A DNA stretch of 64,000 nt from Brettanomyces bruxellensis. Lineage: Eukaryota; Ascomycota; Pichiomycetes; Pichiales; Pichiaceae. The notes under the pieces were generated by a model. That model ran no database searches. It was not told where the DNA came from and saw nothing but the letters and a program-made list of their open reading frames with translations. Within the stretch, counting starts at the first letter, position 1; every line of letters starts with the position of its first letter. The stretch spans positions 1,178,001 to 1,242,000 of the forward strand of contig NC_054688.1 in NCBI RefSeq assembly GCF_011074885.1, written 5' to 3'. A program made the translations under genes and the position numbers. Shown here one piece after another: positions 1 to 9,101 of this stretch.

Positions 1-721
1 ATAATCTCGTAGGCCTGGCTGGAAATTCCTGTATTTTCTGAAAAGCCTTAGTCAAATCCTTCTGCTGGATCGGTTTCAGGCTCGGGAAAATAATCGTCTC
101 AAATGCATCACCAATGTACGATCTAAGAGTAACGCTTAATTTTAAAGCTTCCTGCCTCACATTCCGGTCGGCATGCTTAAACAGAGTAGGCAATTGATCC
201 ATCACAAGCTTTGGAGGGCAAACGGTGCACCCAAATGCATTGTAAACATCATTCAGGGCAGCAACAGCTGCAGCCACATGTCTTGGTGATCTTGCTTTTA
301 ATGAAGGTATTATAAGTTCTATAACTGGTGTAGCTGTTGACCCTCCTAGTTCCACATACATACACAACACCTCTGTTGTTTTCGCCTTAGTCTTTGCCCT
401 AGATGAACTCAATGCCTTCTCACAGAGGGATGGAATAACCAAAGAATACGTTTTTGCAGCTGCCCGTTTTCCTCCATACTGAAGAAATGAAAGAAGAGCT
501 CCAATAGCTGCCTCTTGAGAAACGACATTTATATCAGAGACGGCCTTACAGATTAGTGATGGATTCATGATCCATAACCGAAAACAGTCAGATGTATCTG
601 ACGCCGAATTTTGAAATTCCTCATCTAATTCTGTGTACGCTTCTTTTCGCACTTTCCAAACTTTATGAATTAGCCTTTCTTCTAATGGAAGACTCGAATA
701 GTCTGGCTCTTCTTCCGACAT
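1..721 (-). CDS. STU2: Stu2/XMAP215-family microtubule polymerase, N-terminal part (3' end outside window)
   Basis: The frame is open from an ATG at 721 to the left window edge, about 240 residues, so only the N-terminus is visible. The protein begins MSEEEPDYSSLPLEERLIHK and continues into HEAT-like helical pairs, the signature of a first TOG domain, including KVWKVRKEAYTEL close to the start of Stu2. Stu2 binds tubulin through its TOG domains and speeds microtubule growth at plus ends, kinetochores and spindle pole bodies. The upstream neighbour SRX1 is divergent. The family and start are well supported; the coiled coil and C-terminus cannot be assessed. Confidence 0.85.
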   Translation of the reverse strand, partial: MSEEEPDYSSLPLEERLIHKVWKVRKEAYTELDEEFQNSASDTSDCFRLWIMNPSLICKAVSDINVVSQEAAIGALLSFLQYGGKRAAAKTYSLVIPSLCEKALSSSRAKTKAKTTEVLCMYVELGGSTATPVIELIIPSLKARSPRHVAAAVAALNDVYNAFGCTVCPPKLVMDQLPTLFKHADRNVRQEALKLSVTLRSYIGDAFETIIFPSLKPIQQKDLTKAFQKIQEFPARPTRL

Positions 722-1250
722 TGAACAATCCAATCTGAATAAATAGTGCTTTCCTGAATTCAGATACTTCTGTAATGCACACTGTGATAAGTCTTTCAAA
801 GGTACACCAATGAGGAAGAAACAACATAATTTCAGTCTAACTCAGCACTAGCCTAAGTCTTTTTTTTTTTTTTAAAGAAGTAAACAAAAACAAACTTGCA
901 CATTTCGCGCATCAATACGTACAAACACGCATAATTCACTCGCACATATTCGTTTCATAAATTCTAGCGCCCAGATCAAAAATCAAAAAATTTCATGACA
1001 AATTATCGCCTGCACAGCCCTGATACTGATTACAATTATGAAGTCATTCGTTCTAGAATAGCGCGCTTGATTTACTAAGAGCTGATAAGAAACTTTAGTA
1101 ACGACAGTACTAATTATTACAGCAGAATTTATATATATAGAGCATTTCCATCCACTGCATCCTTCCCAGATTAATGATACTGCAATTGCTTAATTGCTAT
1201 TTCCCACAAAGTATTCTTATCAGCAGCAATCTCTAATATACAAGCAAAAA
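722..1250. other. Divergent intergenic region STU2/SRX1
   Basis: About 530 bp of AT-rich DNA separates two divergently transcribed genes. It holds a T tract near 859-873 and a short TA run near 1131-1138 that could serve as a TATA element for SRX1. No other gene or RNA is recognisable. Confidence 0.5.
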
Positions 1251-1622
1251 ATGTCAATGCAAACTAAAGGCCATCCAACTGAATATCTTCCACTTAAGGA
1301 GATCATCAGACCGATTCCTCCAACCTTGGATTATTGCAAGATTGATGCAATGGTGTCAACTTTGAACGGAGTTCCGAAGGCTTCCAAAACTGCCAAAATA
1401 GAGGACATAGTACCAGGTGAACTTCCACCAATTGATGTGCTTAGTGTGAAAGATAAGGGAAAAATGAAATACTTTGCATTCGGTGGATGCCATAGATTCC
1501 AGGCTTATGAGAAGAGCAAAACTGAGCAGGTGAGGTGTAGGATAATATCATGTCCAAAATCGACGCTTCGGATGTACTTAGGCGGGTCGATATTCTACTA
1601 TTTCGATGATCTGGAAGAATAA
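1251..1622 (+). CDS. SRX1: Sulfiredoxin
   Basis: The protein is about 123 residues from the ATG at 1251 (MSMQTKGHPTEYLPLK). An in-frame ATG at 1194 would add 19 residues that do not look conserved, so I prefer the internal start. The hallmark is FGGCHRFQAYEKS, which holds the catalytic cysteine and the ATP-contacting His/Arg of sulfiredoxins; the family's P-loop-like segment and C-terminal YLGGSIFYYFDD also fit. Sulfiredoxin uses ATP to reduce cysteine-sulfinic acid in 2-Cys peroxiredoxins and so restores them after peroxide overoxidation. The length matches the 127-residue yeast enzyme. It is convergent with the gene at 1694-2923. Confidence 0.92.
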   Translation: MSMQTKGHPTEYLPLKEIIRPIPPTLDYCKIDAMVSTLNGVPKASKTAKIEDIVPGELPPIDVLSVKDKGKMKYFAFGGCHRFQAYEKSKTEQVRCRIISCPKSTLRMYLGGSIFYYFDDLEE

Positions 1623-1693
1623 TCACTTTTTTGTTTGATTGACAGTTTGTAAAAACTCTTCATGCATGAGCAGAAGCGATTTCAAGCGATTCT

Positions 1694-2923
1694 TTATTTC
1701 CTTTTCATATGGACAAGCATTTTGGGATTCTTCAACTTTCTTTTCATTCTGATTTCCTCTTCCTGGCTGCTTTTATTGACAGGTATCAACTTTCCTGAGT
1801 CAGGTGAGATTCCACAACTTTCGAGCATACCATACCTCAACTCATTGATTCCTGTTCCGCATAAGCCACTTCGATTTTCTATAGAACTCACAAAATAATA
1901 TCTCGGTTGTATTTTTAACGTCTGTAGAACAGATTTGTTGATAACTTCTTCCATGTGCTGTATCCTGTGGCTGTTTGGTATTTTATCTATCTTATTGAAC
2001 ACGACATCAAAAGGAACACCAAGCTGAACCAAGCTATCGATGATCATCTCATCGTATTTATTAAGCCCAACTTTACTGTCTAGAAGTAAGTAGCATTGCC
2101 GGAGAAGCATTCTATTTTCAAGATATTGAAGAACCAACTCTCCCTGAACATTTTTTCCTTTTCTACCATATCCAGGCGAATCAACTAATCTGAGCATGCC
2201 ACCTATGTTGTAGAAATTCAAGCAGAGAGTATAACCAGCCTTCTGTTTAACCTTGGCGTACATCCTGGCTTTCTGATTACTCTTTGCAAATAGTTGATTC
2301 AACAGTGATGATTTTCCCACATTGCATCTTCCTATAAATATAACTTCGGGTAGGTTGTCTAAAATTTCATTATCTTTTCTCCTATTCTCCATGGCTTGAT
2401 GAGTGTTGCTCTGACAATCATATTTGGTTAACTCATCATCATCAATATCGGTGGCACTCTTTTCCTGTTCAACATTATCCATACCACTATCCATATTCAT
2501 TAACTCCTCCCTTTGCAATCTTTCTTTTTCTCCCGGAATATCCTCATAATGGAATATACTCCATTCCTGCGTAATCCTTGATTTGTTGAAAAAGCCCTTC
2601 ACAACCGTCTCTTGTGCCTTATTCAATCTGTAATTAATTTGAAGTGGAGAATGACTTTTAAAATGTTTCATTAGAACATTTCCGGTCACATTTCCCCTTT
2701 CGGTGTATCCAGTGTGATCTATACCAGTTTGTTTATTTTTGGCCTTCAATTTGGCATTTGATCTGTCCACTGGCGAGTCAATTATTTGCTTGATTTTGGA
2801 TATTGAAGCAGCTAGTGATGATGATGGTCTGTTACAAGTGAAATTTCGCCCAACACCAATCCCATTTTTTCCTAACGTCCTCCAGATGCCACCTCCATGA
2901 AATAAACCTTTTAACATAGGCAT
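1694..2923 (-). CDS. MRX8: Mitochondrial EngB/YihA-type GTPase (Mrx8-like)
   Basis: The protein has 409 residues. A GTPase domain begins near residue 192 with VIFIGRCNVGKSSLLNQLF (G1 P-loop), followed by DSPGYG (G3, about residue 246) and NKID (G4, about residue 308); the Gly/Arg-rich switch region RMYAKVKQKAGYT is typical of the EngB/YihA group. The long basic N-terminus (MPMLKGLFHGGGIWRTLGKN) is consistent with a mitochondrial presequence. Bacterial EngB helps assemble the large ribosomal subunit, and the yeast relative Mrx8 (YDR336W) associates with mitochondrial expression complexes, so a role in mitoribosome biogenesis or translation is inferred. The N-terminal extension is longer than in bacteria, as expected for an organellar form. 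Confidence 0.8.
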   Translation of the reverse strand: MPMLKGLFHGGGIWRTLGKNGIGVGRNFTCNRPSSSLAASISKIKQIIDSPVDRSNAKLKAKNKQTGIDHTGYTERGNVTGNVLMKHFKSHSPLQINYRLNKAQETVVKGFFNKSRITQEWSIFHYEDIPGEKERLQREELMNMDSGMDNVEQEKSATDIDDDELTKYDCQSNTHQAMENRRKDNEILDNLPEVIFIGRCNVGKSSLLNQLFAKSNQKARMYAKVKQKAGYTLCLNFYNIGGMLRLVDSPGYGRKGKNVQGELVLQYLENRMLLRQCYLLLDSKVGLNKYDEMIIDSLVQLGVPFDVVFNKIDKIPNSHRIQHMEEVINKSVLQTLKIQPRYYFVSSIENRSGLCGTGINELRYGMLESCGISPDSGKLIPVNKSSQEEEIRMKRKLKNPKMLVHMKRK

Positions 2924-3295
2924 TTTGGATCACTTATGCATTAAGCTCATTACTTAGTGATGCTTCATAAGTAAAACTTTGAAGATGGATGATCAGAGTT
3001 GAAATTAGTCTCGAACTTAAAAAATAAAAATTACGTATCAGGTCAATGCGAAGAGATGAATTCGGAAGAAATTTATTTACTCTAGAACTTGACTATTCAC
3101 CAATTTGTTTTAAGCATAAAGCTTGATATGCAAGCAGCCAAATACCCAGACAGACGACAAAACATCCAATTTATAACATAAGTTAAAAAAAAGCTACATA
3201 TTCATGAAAAAAACAGCCATAATAAATCTTGAATTAATTTTAAATGTGATGCCAGTAGCATTGGATTTCTTTTCAGATATTTGATTTATGATTGA
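2924..3295. other. Intergenic, AT-rich
   Basis: This 372-bp stretch lies downstream of the ZAP1-like gene and upstream of the GTPase gene, both on the minus strand. It contains A-rich runs such as 3185-3192 but no recognisable gene or repeat. Confidence 0.5.
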
Positions 3296-6097
3296 CTAAC
3301 AATGCAAAGTCTGTGGGGCTATATTTGTTGGACAGTCAGAATTCACCTGTTGCTGAAACTTCGCCTGCCGTTTTTCACACACAGATAAATGCTTCAAGTA
3401 TTTACCCTTAGTATTAAAGCTCTTCATACAAAGCTCACATTTAAAACGACGAGTGTGAATTTTCATGTGCTTATTCAGATTTGACGACTCATTAAAGCGC
3501 TTTCCACAAACTTTGCACACCATCGGCTTGTCACCACTATGAATTCTTGAATGAATTGTTAGAGATGAAGAAGTCTTGAAGTGCTTTCCACAGACTTTAC
3601 ACTTGTAGGGTCTTTCACCTGTATGGATCCTCATATGCTGCTTCAACATCAAATCAAGTGAAAAGTGCTTTCCACACACAGAACACTTGAAAGGTTTATG
3701 CTTCGTATGCGTGTTCAAATGCCTAATAATCTTTTGACGTTGAGAAAACAGCCTTCCATGTCTTGGGCATCCTTTCCAGCAGCAAACATACTGAGACTTG
3801 CCCGATTTGACATGTTCTTCCACGAGATGCTGAGTGAGATCAGCAGTATTCTCAAATTCCATTCCACACTCCTTTCCTGTATCAGGATCAACCCATTTAC
3901 ACACATGTGTTGTCACCTCAGCATGATTACTATCCTTACATTCGGATTTGGCCATACTTTTTCCTGCGGTTGCATTCCCCTTAAGAGTATCTGAGGAATG
4001 ATTTGCAATGTGCGAATCTATATGCTGTGATAGTTTCTCAAGCTCGTTCGTTGTAAACATGCAATCCAACCACTCACACTGATAGTTTTGATTCTCTTGA
4101 TGCAGCCAGTCCGGAGTCCAATGTTGTTCAAGCATGTGCTTATTGAGATCTGCATCTGGTAGGGTGAGATTGCAGTCATCCCACTTGCAAACAAACATAT
4201 TATCTGGCTTTAGCTCAATTGCTGTTGGCTGAACTGTGTCAGGTTGCATAACAGGACTGATAATGCTGCCAGTGTCATTAAGAATTGGTTTATTTGCAAA
4301 GCTGCTACCTTCCGAAATCTTGCTGTCTGTAATATTTTCCTTAATCATAGTTGGAGAATGCATGGGGGTGCCAACATGCTTGCAGTTTTTGTTTGTACAC
4401 GAATGGTAAGTGGGCAGATCTGGAGAAGGAAGGCCGGAAACAGCCTCATTCTGAGAATGATGATTGTATTCGTTGAGATACTTCCCAATATCGTCGAAGT
4501 TGAAGTTCGAGGGGAGAATAAGATCATGCTGGATAAGGCTACCATTATAATGATTCTGGTAATGCAAATGATAATGATGGTTCGGGTCAGATGGAGGAAA
4601 GTGTTCATGAATGTGGGGTCTCTCTGGGTGAAAAATCGGCTGTTTCTGTTTTTCCAGATCTTTCCTAAGATTGCTTGTTTTCGTGGATGATTCTTGGAAC
4701 ACATTACCCAGTTCCGGCTGTAAAAGCTTCAGATTTTCCGTCTCTATATCATCCGAATGTGTATTCTGGCCTACAAACTTGGTATTATCAGCCACATTCA
4801 CGCCACAGCCTGCTATTACTGGATTATTATCGCGAAATTCCTCACTAGCGAGAAACGAAGTTTTCTCGTGGGTATCATGATAAGCTGAAGATGCATTCTC
4901 CATAACGGTGCCCATGGAACTTTCACCATTCGGAATCCAAACTTTTTCTTCGTTCGATTGGTGAGAGATAGTGGAAGATGTTGACGGAGTGGTTAGAGCG
5001 CTTGTTAAAGGAGGTGGACTGCACCGGATCACACTATTACATGTTTCCAGTGTATTCCAGTCTTTGATGTTGATGTTGCAATACTTGTCATCGCAGCTGT
5101 AGTCAGAAAAACCACAATCATCGTCACTATTATTTGGCTGAGAATCATTCTTCGCTACACCATTATACTGTGCTCCGTTTTGGACAAAATTAGTATAATT
5201 ATGATGGTGATGGTGATGGTGAGGCTGAGGCTGAGAGTGAGGATTAAGATGAGAGCTAGGATCAGAATTAGCATAAGACTGATTTTGATCTAAATGCTGA
5301 TGACAATTCTTCATCTGTTGAGGCAAAATTTGATGCTCTAAGTGCAAATTCTGCCATTGCTTCTGATTCTGCTCTGGATTTTGAGAGTTAGTCGGACCTC
5401 GAGAATCAGTTCCATCAGAAATTTCACTACTAGAGGAAAGCAAAGATGGATCAAGAGTCATTCTGCTGCCACCAGGGAAGTTAAAAAGTGCGTTACCATG
5501 ATGTTGACCAGGCAAACCAAAATATGATGGGTCATAAGTTACATTCTCTGTATCTTCCTGATTGCTATGCAACTCATGCCCGGCAGGAGAAATATTGTGC
5601 AAGTTTGCATTTATACTAGCAGGTGGGCTATTGCAGCGTGAGTTGCAATAAGAACAATTATCTGGGGGAAGTGCACAGTCAGCCATGATCTCTTTCCAGT
5701 TTCCAGGCTCAAAATGACACTGTAGAAAGTCATCTATAGGCTCAAAACTGTCAGTAACAGTTGCAATTTCAGTCTTTGGCCTTTGCTCGGTAAGTTGATA
5801 CTTCGCTGATTCCTTTACAGAGGCATTATACGCTTTGACGGTAGCCTTTTGCGAGGAATCCAACGAATGAAACTGCTTTTCCGAGTTGCTTTTCGTAATA
5901 TTAGCATTTATCGCAGCATCAGCACCGGTATTAGTAGTAACATTAGTAGCAGCACCAGAGGTACTATCAACGTTAATATCAAAATCCGTACTGCCCATAT
6001 CCAAAATACTTTGTTTCTTCTTCGACTTCTCAGTTATATGATTATCATTTGAAGCTGATACGGAATCGACCTTGTTGGTGATAAAAGATGATACCAT
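3296..6097 (-). CDS. ZAP1: Zap1-type zinc-responsive C2H2 transcription factor
   Basis: The protein has 933 residues. The N-terminal two thirds are low complexity (Asn/Gln/His/Ser) with Cys/His-rich clusters, including CSYCNSRC, YSCDDKYC and a His run near residue 290. C-terminal zinc fingers begin near residue 634: a pair of the CKWxxC/CEWxxC type, a third CKW finger with a longer Cys loop, a CCWKGC finger, then three TFIIIA-like fingers (FKCSVCGKHF, YKCKVCGKHF, MVCKVCGKRF) and a terminal finger ending in Cys rather than His. The paired CxW fingers outside the DNA-binding block are characteristic of Zap1, where they sense zinc. Zap1 activates zinc-uptake genes when zinc is scarce. S. cerevisiae Zap1 has seven fingers; here I count eight if the last CCHC one is included. 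Confidence 0.85.
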   Translation of the reverse strand: MVSSFITNKVDSVSASNDNHITEKSKKKQSILDMGSTDFDINVDSTSGAATNVTTNTGADAAINANITKSNSEKQFHSLDSSQKATVKAYNASVKESAKYQLTEQRPKTEIATVTDSFEPIDDFLQCHFEPGNWKEIMADCALPPDNCSYCNSRCNSPPASINANLHNISPAGHELHSNQEDTENVTYDPSYFGLPGQHHGNALFNFPGGSRMTLDPSLLSSSSEISDGTDSRGPTNSQNPEQNQKQWQNLHLEHQILPQQMKNCHQHLDQNQSYANSDPSSHLNPHSQPQPHHHHHHHNYTNFVQNGAQYNGVAKNDSQPNNSDDDCGFSDYSCDDKYCNINIKDWNTLETCNSVIRCSPPPLTSALTTPSTSSTISHQSNEEKVWIPNGESSMGTVMENASSAYHDTHEKTSFLASEEFRDNNPVIAGCGVNVADNTKFVGQNTHSDDIETENLKLLQPELGNVFQESSTKTSNLRKDLEKQKQPIFHPERPHIHEHFPPSDPNHHYHLHYQNHYNGSLIQHDLILPSNFNFDDIGKYLNEYNHHSQNEAVSGLPSPDLPTYHSCTNKNCKHVGTPMHSPTMIKENITDSKISEGSSFANKPILNDTGSIISPVMQPDTVQPTAIELKPDNMFVCKWDDCNLTLPDADLNKHMLEQHWTPDWLHQENQNYQCEWLDCMFTTNELEKLSQHIDSHIANHSSDTLKGNATAGKSMAKSECKDSNHAEVTTHVCKWVDPDTGKECGMEFENTADLTQHLVEEHVKSGKSQYVCCWKGCPRHGRLFSQRQKIIRHLNTHTKHKPFKCSVCGKHFSLDLMLKQHMRIHTGERPYKCKVCGKHFKTSSSLTIHSRIHSGDKPMVCKVCGKRFNESSNLNKHMKIHTRRFKCELCMKSFNTKGKYLKHLSVCEKRQAKFQQQVNSDCPTNIAPQTLHC

Positions 6098-7296
6098 GAT
6101 TTATGCGAAATGAGATGTATATGAACAACACTAAGTATGATAACGGTCAGATTGAGTTTATTCGTTTCAGATCTATCTGCTCAGCTTAAGATATGCTCCA
6201 GACACTTGCAATAAGTTGTTGAATCTGAGGATGATATCGATGTTAGAATATCTTGATAAAGTGAAAAGTTCAAATGGAATAAACTGCTTTTTTGCTGACT
6301 TGTCCTGCAAATCAAAATACAACTATTCAGCAAGTTCTTTCGAGGTCAAAGTTGAACGCAGGGTTTTCATTCGGCGGCCGTTTAGCTTTAGATAACCATT
6401 ACAGTAATTTTATTTATGTGATTTCACGAGGGCTTCGCAATATGTCAGACAACTTTTCCTTTCAATTCCGATCTTTTGCAGACCGGCGTCACTTTTCTAT
6501 TGTACTGAAGAAAAAATGCATAAGAAAAAAAAAGAATTGCGAACCACCAGGGTAATTTTTTCTGTTTCTTAATTATTATATTTAGGTATTGGAAAGTTTT
6601 GCAACTTTTTTGTAATAACTGACCTTAATTTTTCAATGCTGTACATCGCTATGCGTAATAACAATCATATCCCTGATCGATATTCAGGAAATGTGATTCT
6701 CATGTAATATTTTTTGTTGCTGAATTTTTAGTGGTGCTACAGCTCGAATAAGTTGTCACTAGTGTAACAAAGCAATTCGGGTTATCGTGATCAAGTAGAA
6801 TTTAGATTGATAGAAAGAATAGCAAAAGGATGTTACAGTTCATATAGATTTATTCCATCAGACAAAATCTAAGTAAACAGCATGTAGTATTTGTCAGTTT
6901 GGAGAATGATGATCCGAGAAACAAAGCAATCAGATTCAGACGAACAAAATTTGGTATAGAAGAATTGAAACCCCGCATTCATTTCTTCATATCATAAAAT
7001 GTACGAAACACAATTAAATGAGGACAAATATCAGTCACATCTGACGAAGTGACATTAAAGCCTCCAAGAATTTCCTGGCTTTCCCTTACTCCTATTCTAG
7101 ATTCCGGCACATCTAACACTTATAGAATATGCTAAAAAGAAATAATGCCACTTGTAATACCAATTACCAGCAAGCAATATTCTATCAAACGCACCTACTA
7201 AATGGACCAGCCAGATAAGTAGTCTTAAACATGCTCCTTCAACATATGAAACAGGTTACTCTTTGGTTTTCATATATTACTTCTAGTGTATCATAT
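6098..7296. other. Upstream region of the ZAP1-like gene
   Basis: This 1.2-kb stretch lies between ZAP1 and the SHG1-like gene. It is AT-rich with short A and T runs. Zap1 controls its own gene in S. cerevisiae through a zinc-responsive element, but I see no good match to that 11-bp palindrome; ACCACCAGGGT at about 6543 keeps only the outer bases. The open frame at 6292-6555 looks non-coding. Confidence 0.4.
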
Positions 7297-7734
7297 TCAT
7301 TTCTTTGTTTTATCGGTGATTCGCGACAACTCACCCTCCAAGCCGTGTTCAAACTCATCGTTATGAGTGACTGTTTCGGAAACGTATTGGTTAAGGAGTT
7401 TGGAGATCTCATCTATGATTTTCTGCTGTTGAACCGAACCATGCTCTAAAGATTCATTAGATGAAATGTCATTTTTTGGCTTGAACCCAGCAAGCCTTTT
7501 ACCTAACTGCTGCTTAGTCAATGAAGCTTGAATGATGGCTACTAATTTTCCACGGTTTTCCACAAGCAATTCTGGATTCTCCTCTATCTTAAGATCCACC
7601 AATTGTTCAAGCAATTGATTAAGCTTGTCTTTAATACCAGAAGTATCATTCTGAAATTTATCCAAGAGTTGGCGTCTTTTGAGATCGAACTTTCCTTCAC
7701 TTTTATACTGGTCGGCAATATCAGCGTAACCCAT
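7297..7734 (-). CDS. SHG1: SHG1/BOD1-domain protein, possible COMPASS subunit
   Basis: A 145-residue protein. Residues about 5-75 follow the BOD1/SHG1 pattern: YKSEGKFDLKRRQLLDKFQ, a helical stretch IKDKLNQLLEQLVDLKIE, then a helix with an Asn-Arg-Gly core, LLVENRGKLVAIIQASL. The rest is predicted helical and polar. In S. cerevisiae Shg1 is a small subunit of the Set1/COMPASS histone H3K4 methyltransferase, while animal BOD1 proteins act at kinetochores. The match is by motif pattern, not a long alignment, so the domain call is firmer than the orthologue name. The start is the first ATG, in MGYADIADQY. Confidence 0.6.
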   Translation of the reverse strand: MGYADIADQYKSEGKFDLKRRQLLDKFQNDTSGIKDKLNQLLEQLVDLKIEENPELLVENRGKLVAIIQASLTKQQLGKRLAGFKPKNDISSNESLEHGSVQQQKIIDEISKLLNQYVSETVTHNDEFEHGLEGELSRITDKTKK

Positions 7735-9101
7735 TTGTTTTGGTTTGAGTATGATGATTAAGGGTTATTGAGCAAAGTATGTTGTAGAAGCAAATAACGA
7801 GCGTGTGTGTCGAATTTTATTTTTTTTCGCTATAAATTAATCGTGTGGGCCGAAGTTAGCTGAGAATAGAGATAAGGCATGAAAAGCGAAAAAAGAAGGG
7901 TATTAAATGCAGAAATCGCCTAAACACAGATTGCTTTGGGTAACACAATGTGAAATATTACGATGTATGCAAAGTGGTGGTTTTATTCAACGTGATAGGC
8001 ATTAAAAAATGCATTCGAAGTTTACAAAATTGGATATTTCATCCCCCGCCTACTAGTACGGATGCAAACTTGCGTACACATCACATATAAGGTAAATGAA
8101 TAAGGATCTCACATGGCCAAGTTGCTAAACAATAAGAAAGGACGAATTATGATAAATTATGGCATTTAATGTACTTTCTGGCGATAACTTAAAATTCTCA
8201 AGAAGTGATTATGTGGGGGAATAAGGTTCAAAATGGCATTGGATGAGTACAGAAGTGGGATAGTTGCAAAGGTAAACATATTTCACGGGCGGGTAAAAAA
8301 TAAACATACTTCACGTGACTAAAGGCATGTGACAAACTGATTGGGTTTGGTAATAAAGAATGGGAAAGCTCCGGCTGAAATGTAATTTGTGAAATTTACT
8401 TATATTTGCCCTGAACCCTACGCGAGGTCTGACATTTGCATTGTCTTGCAAATATTACACCGCGCCGGAGAAAAGTGTGAAATTATATTCATTCCACTTT
8501 TTTTTTTTTGGCGAGAGTGGCGTTTTTTTTTTTCCCGTGGGCTGACTACTGCCGTCCAGATCAATCATATGCCAGATCTGCGGTGTTTTAACTTCTTCCT
8601 TGGGCGAATTCTTTATTGTGATTTTAACTTGTGTCGGGCATTTACACAAACTATGATTATCAAGCTTTCCCTATTTTAAACATGGATTTGCTTAAATTCC
8701 GATCTGTTTTCGCTCATTTTTGTATGGGGTTCGTACTTCTGAAGAGAGAGTATAGAATGTGCCTTTAAGTAAGAATATCATGCTAAAAGGGAGCAGATCT
8801 TCTGGTCATCAAATTTTTTCGTGGAGCCAGAATCTTGTTTATTATGTAATTTGTAGATTACCCCAAGTAAATTAATGTATATATATATATTTTTTTTTTG
8901 ATAATTTGGGTAATTTGATAATTGGGCATTTTTCATTTTAGCTTACACGATCTGCGTTTATACCTTTTTTTTTTGCTTTACTTTCCAAGTCGTGACCACA
9001 CATCTATATCGCATGGTTGCAAGTAAGGAGAATTCACAGGCATTTGCATACACACGGACAGAAATATAGTGTGGCAGCGGAGTTAGAGATAGCGAGAAAC
9101 T
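7735..9101. other. Long intergenic region upstream of the C2H2 regulator
   Basis: This 1.37-kb stretch lies between divergently oriented genes. It contains a CACGTG E-box at about 8313, a TA-repeat TATA-like stretch at 8877-8890 and several T tracts (for example near 8502, 8525 and 8890). Open frames such as 8389-8679 have no recognisable protein character. It probably serves as a long promoter for the regulator at 9102. Confidence 0.45.

Noticed and set aside
6541..6553. Zinc-responsive element upstream of ZAP1
   Set aside because: ACCACCAGGGT differs from ACCTTNAAGGT at three positions; too weak.
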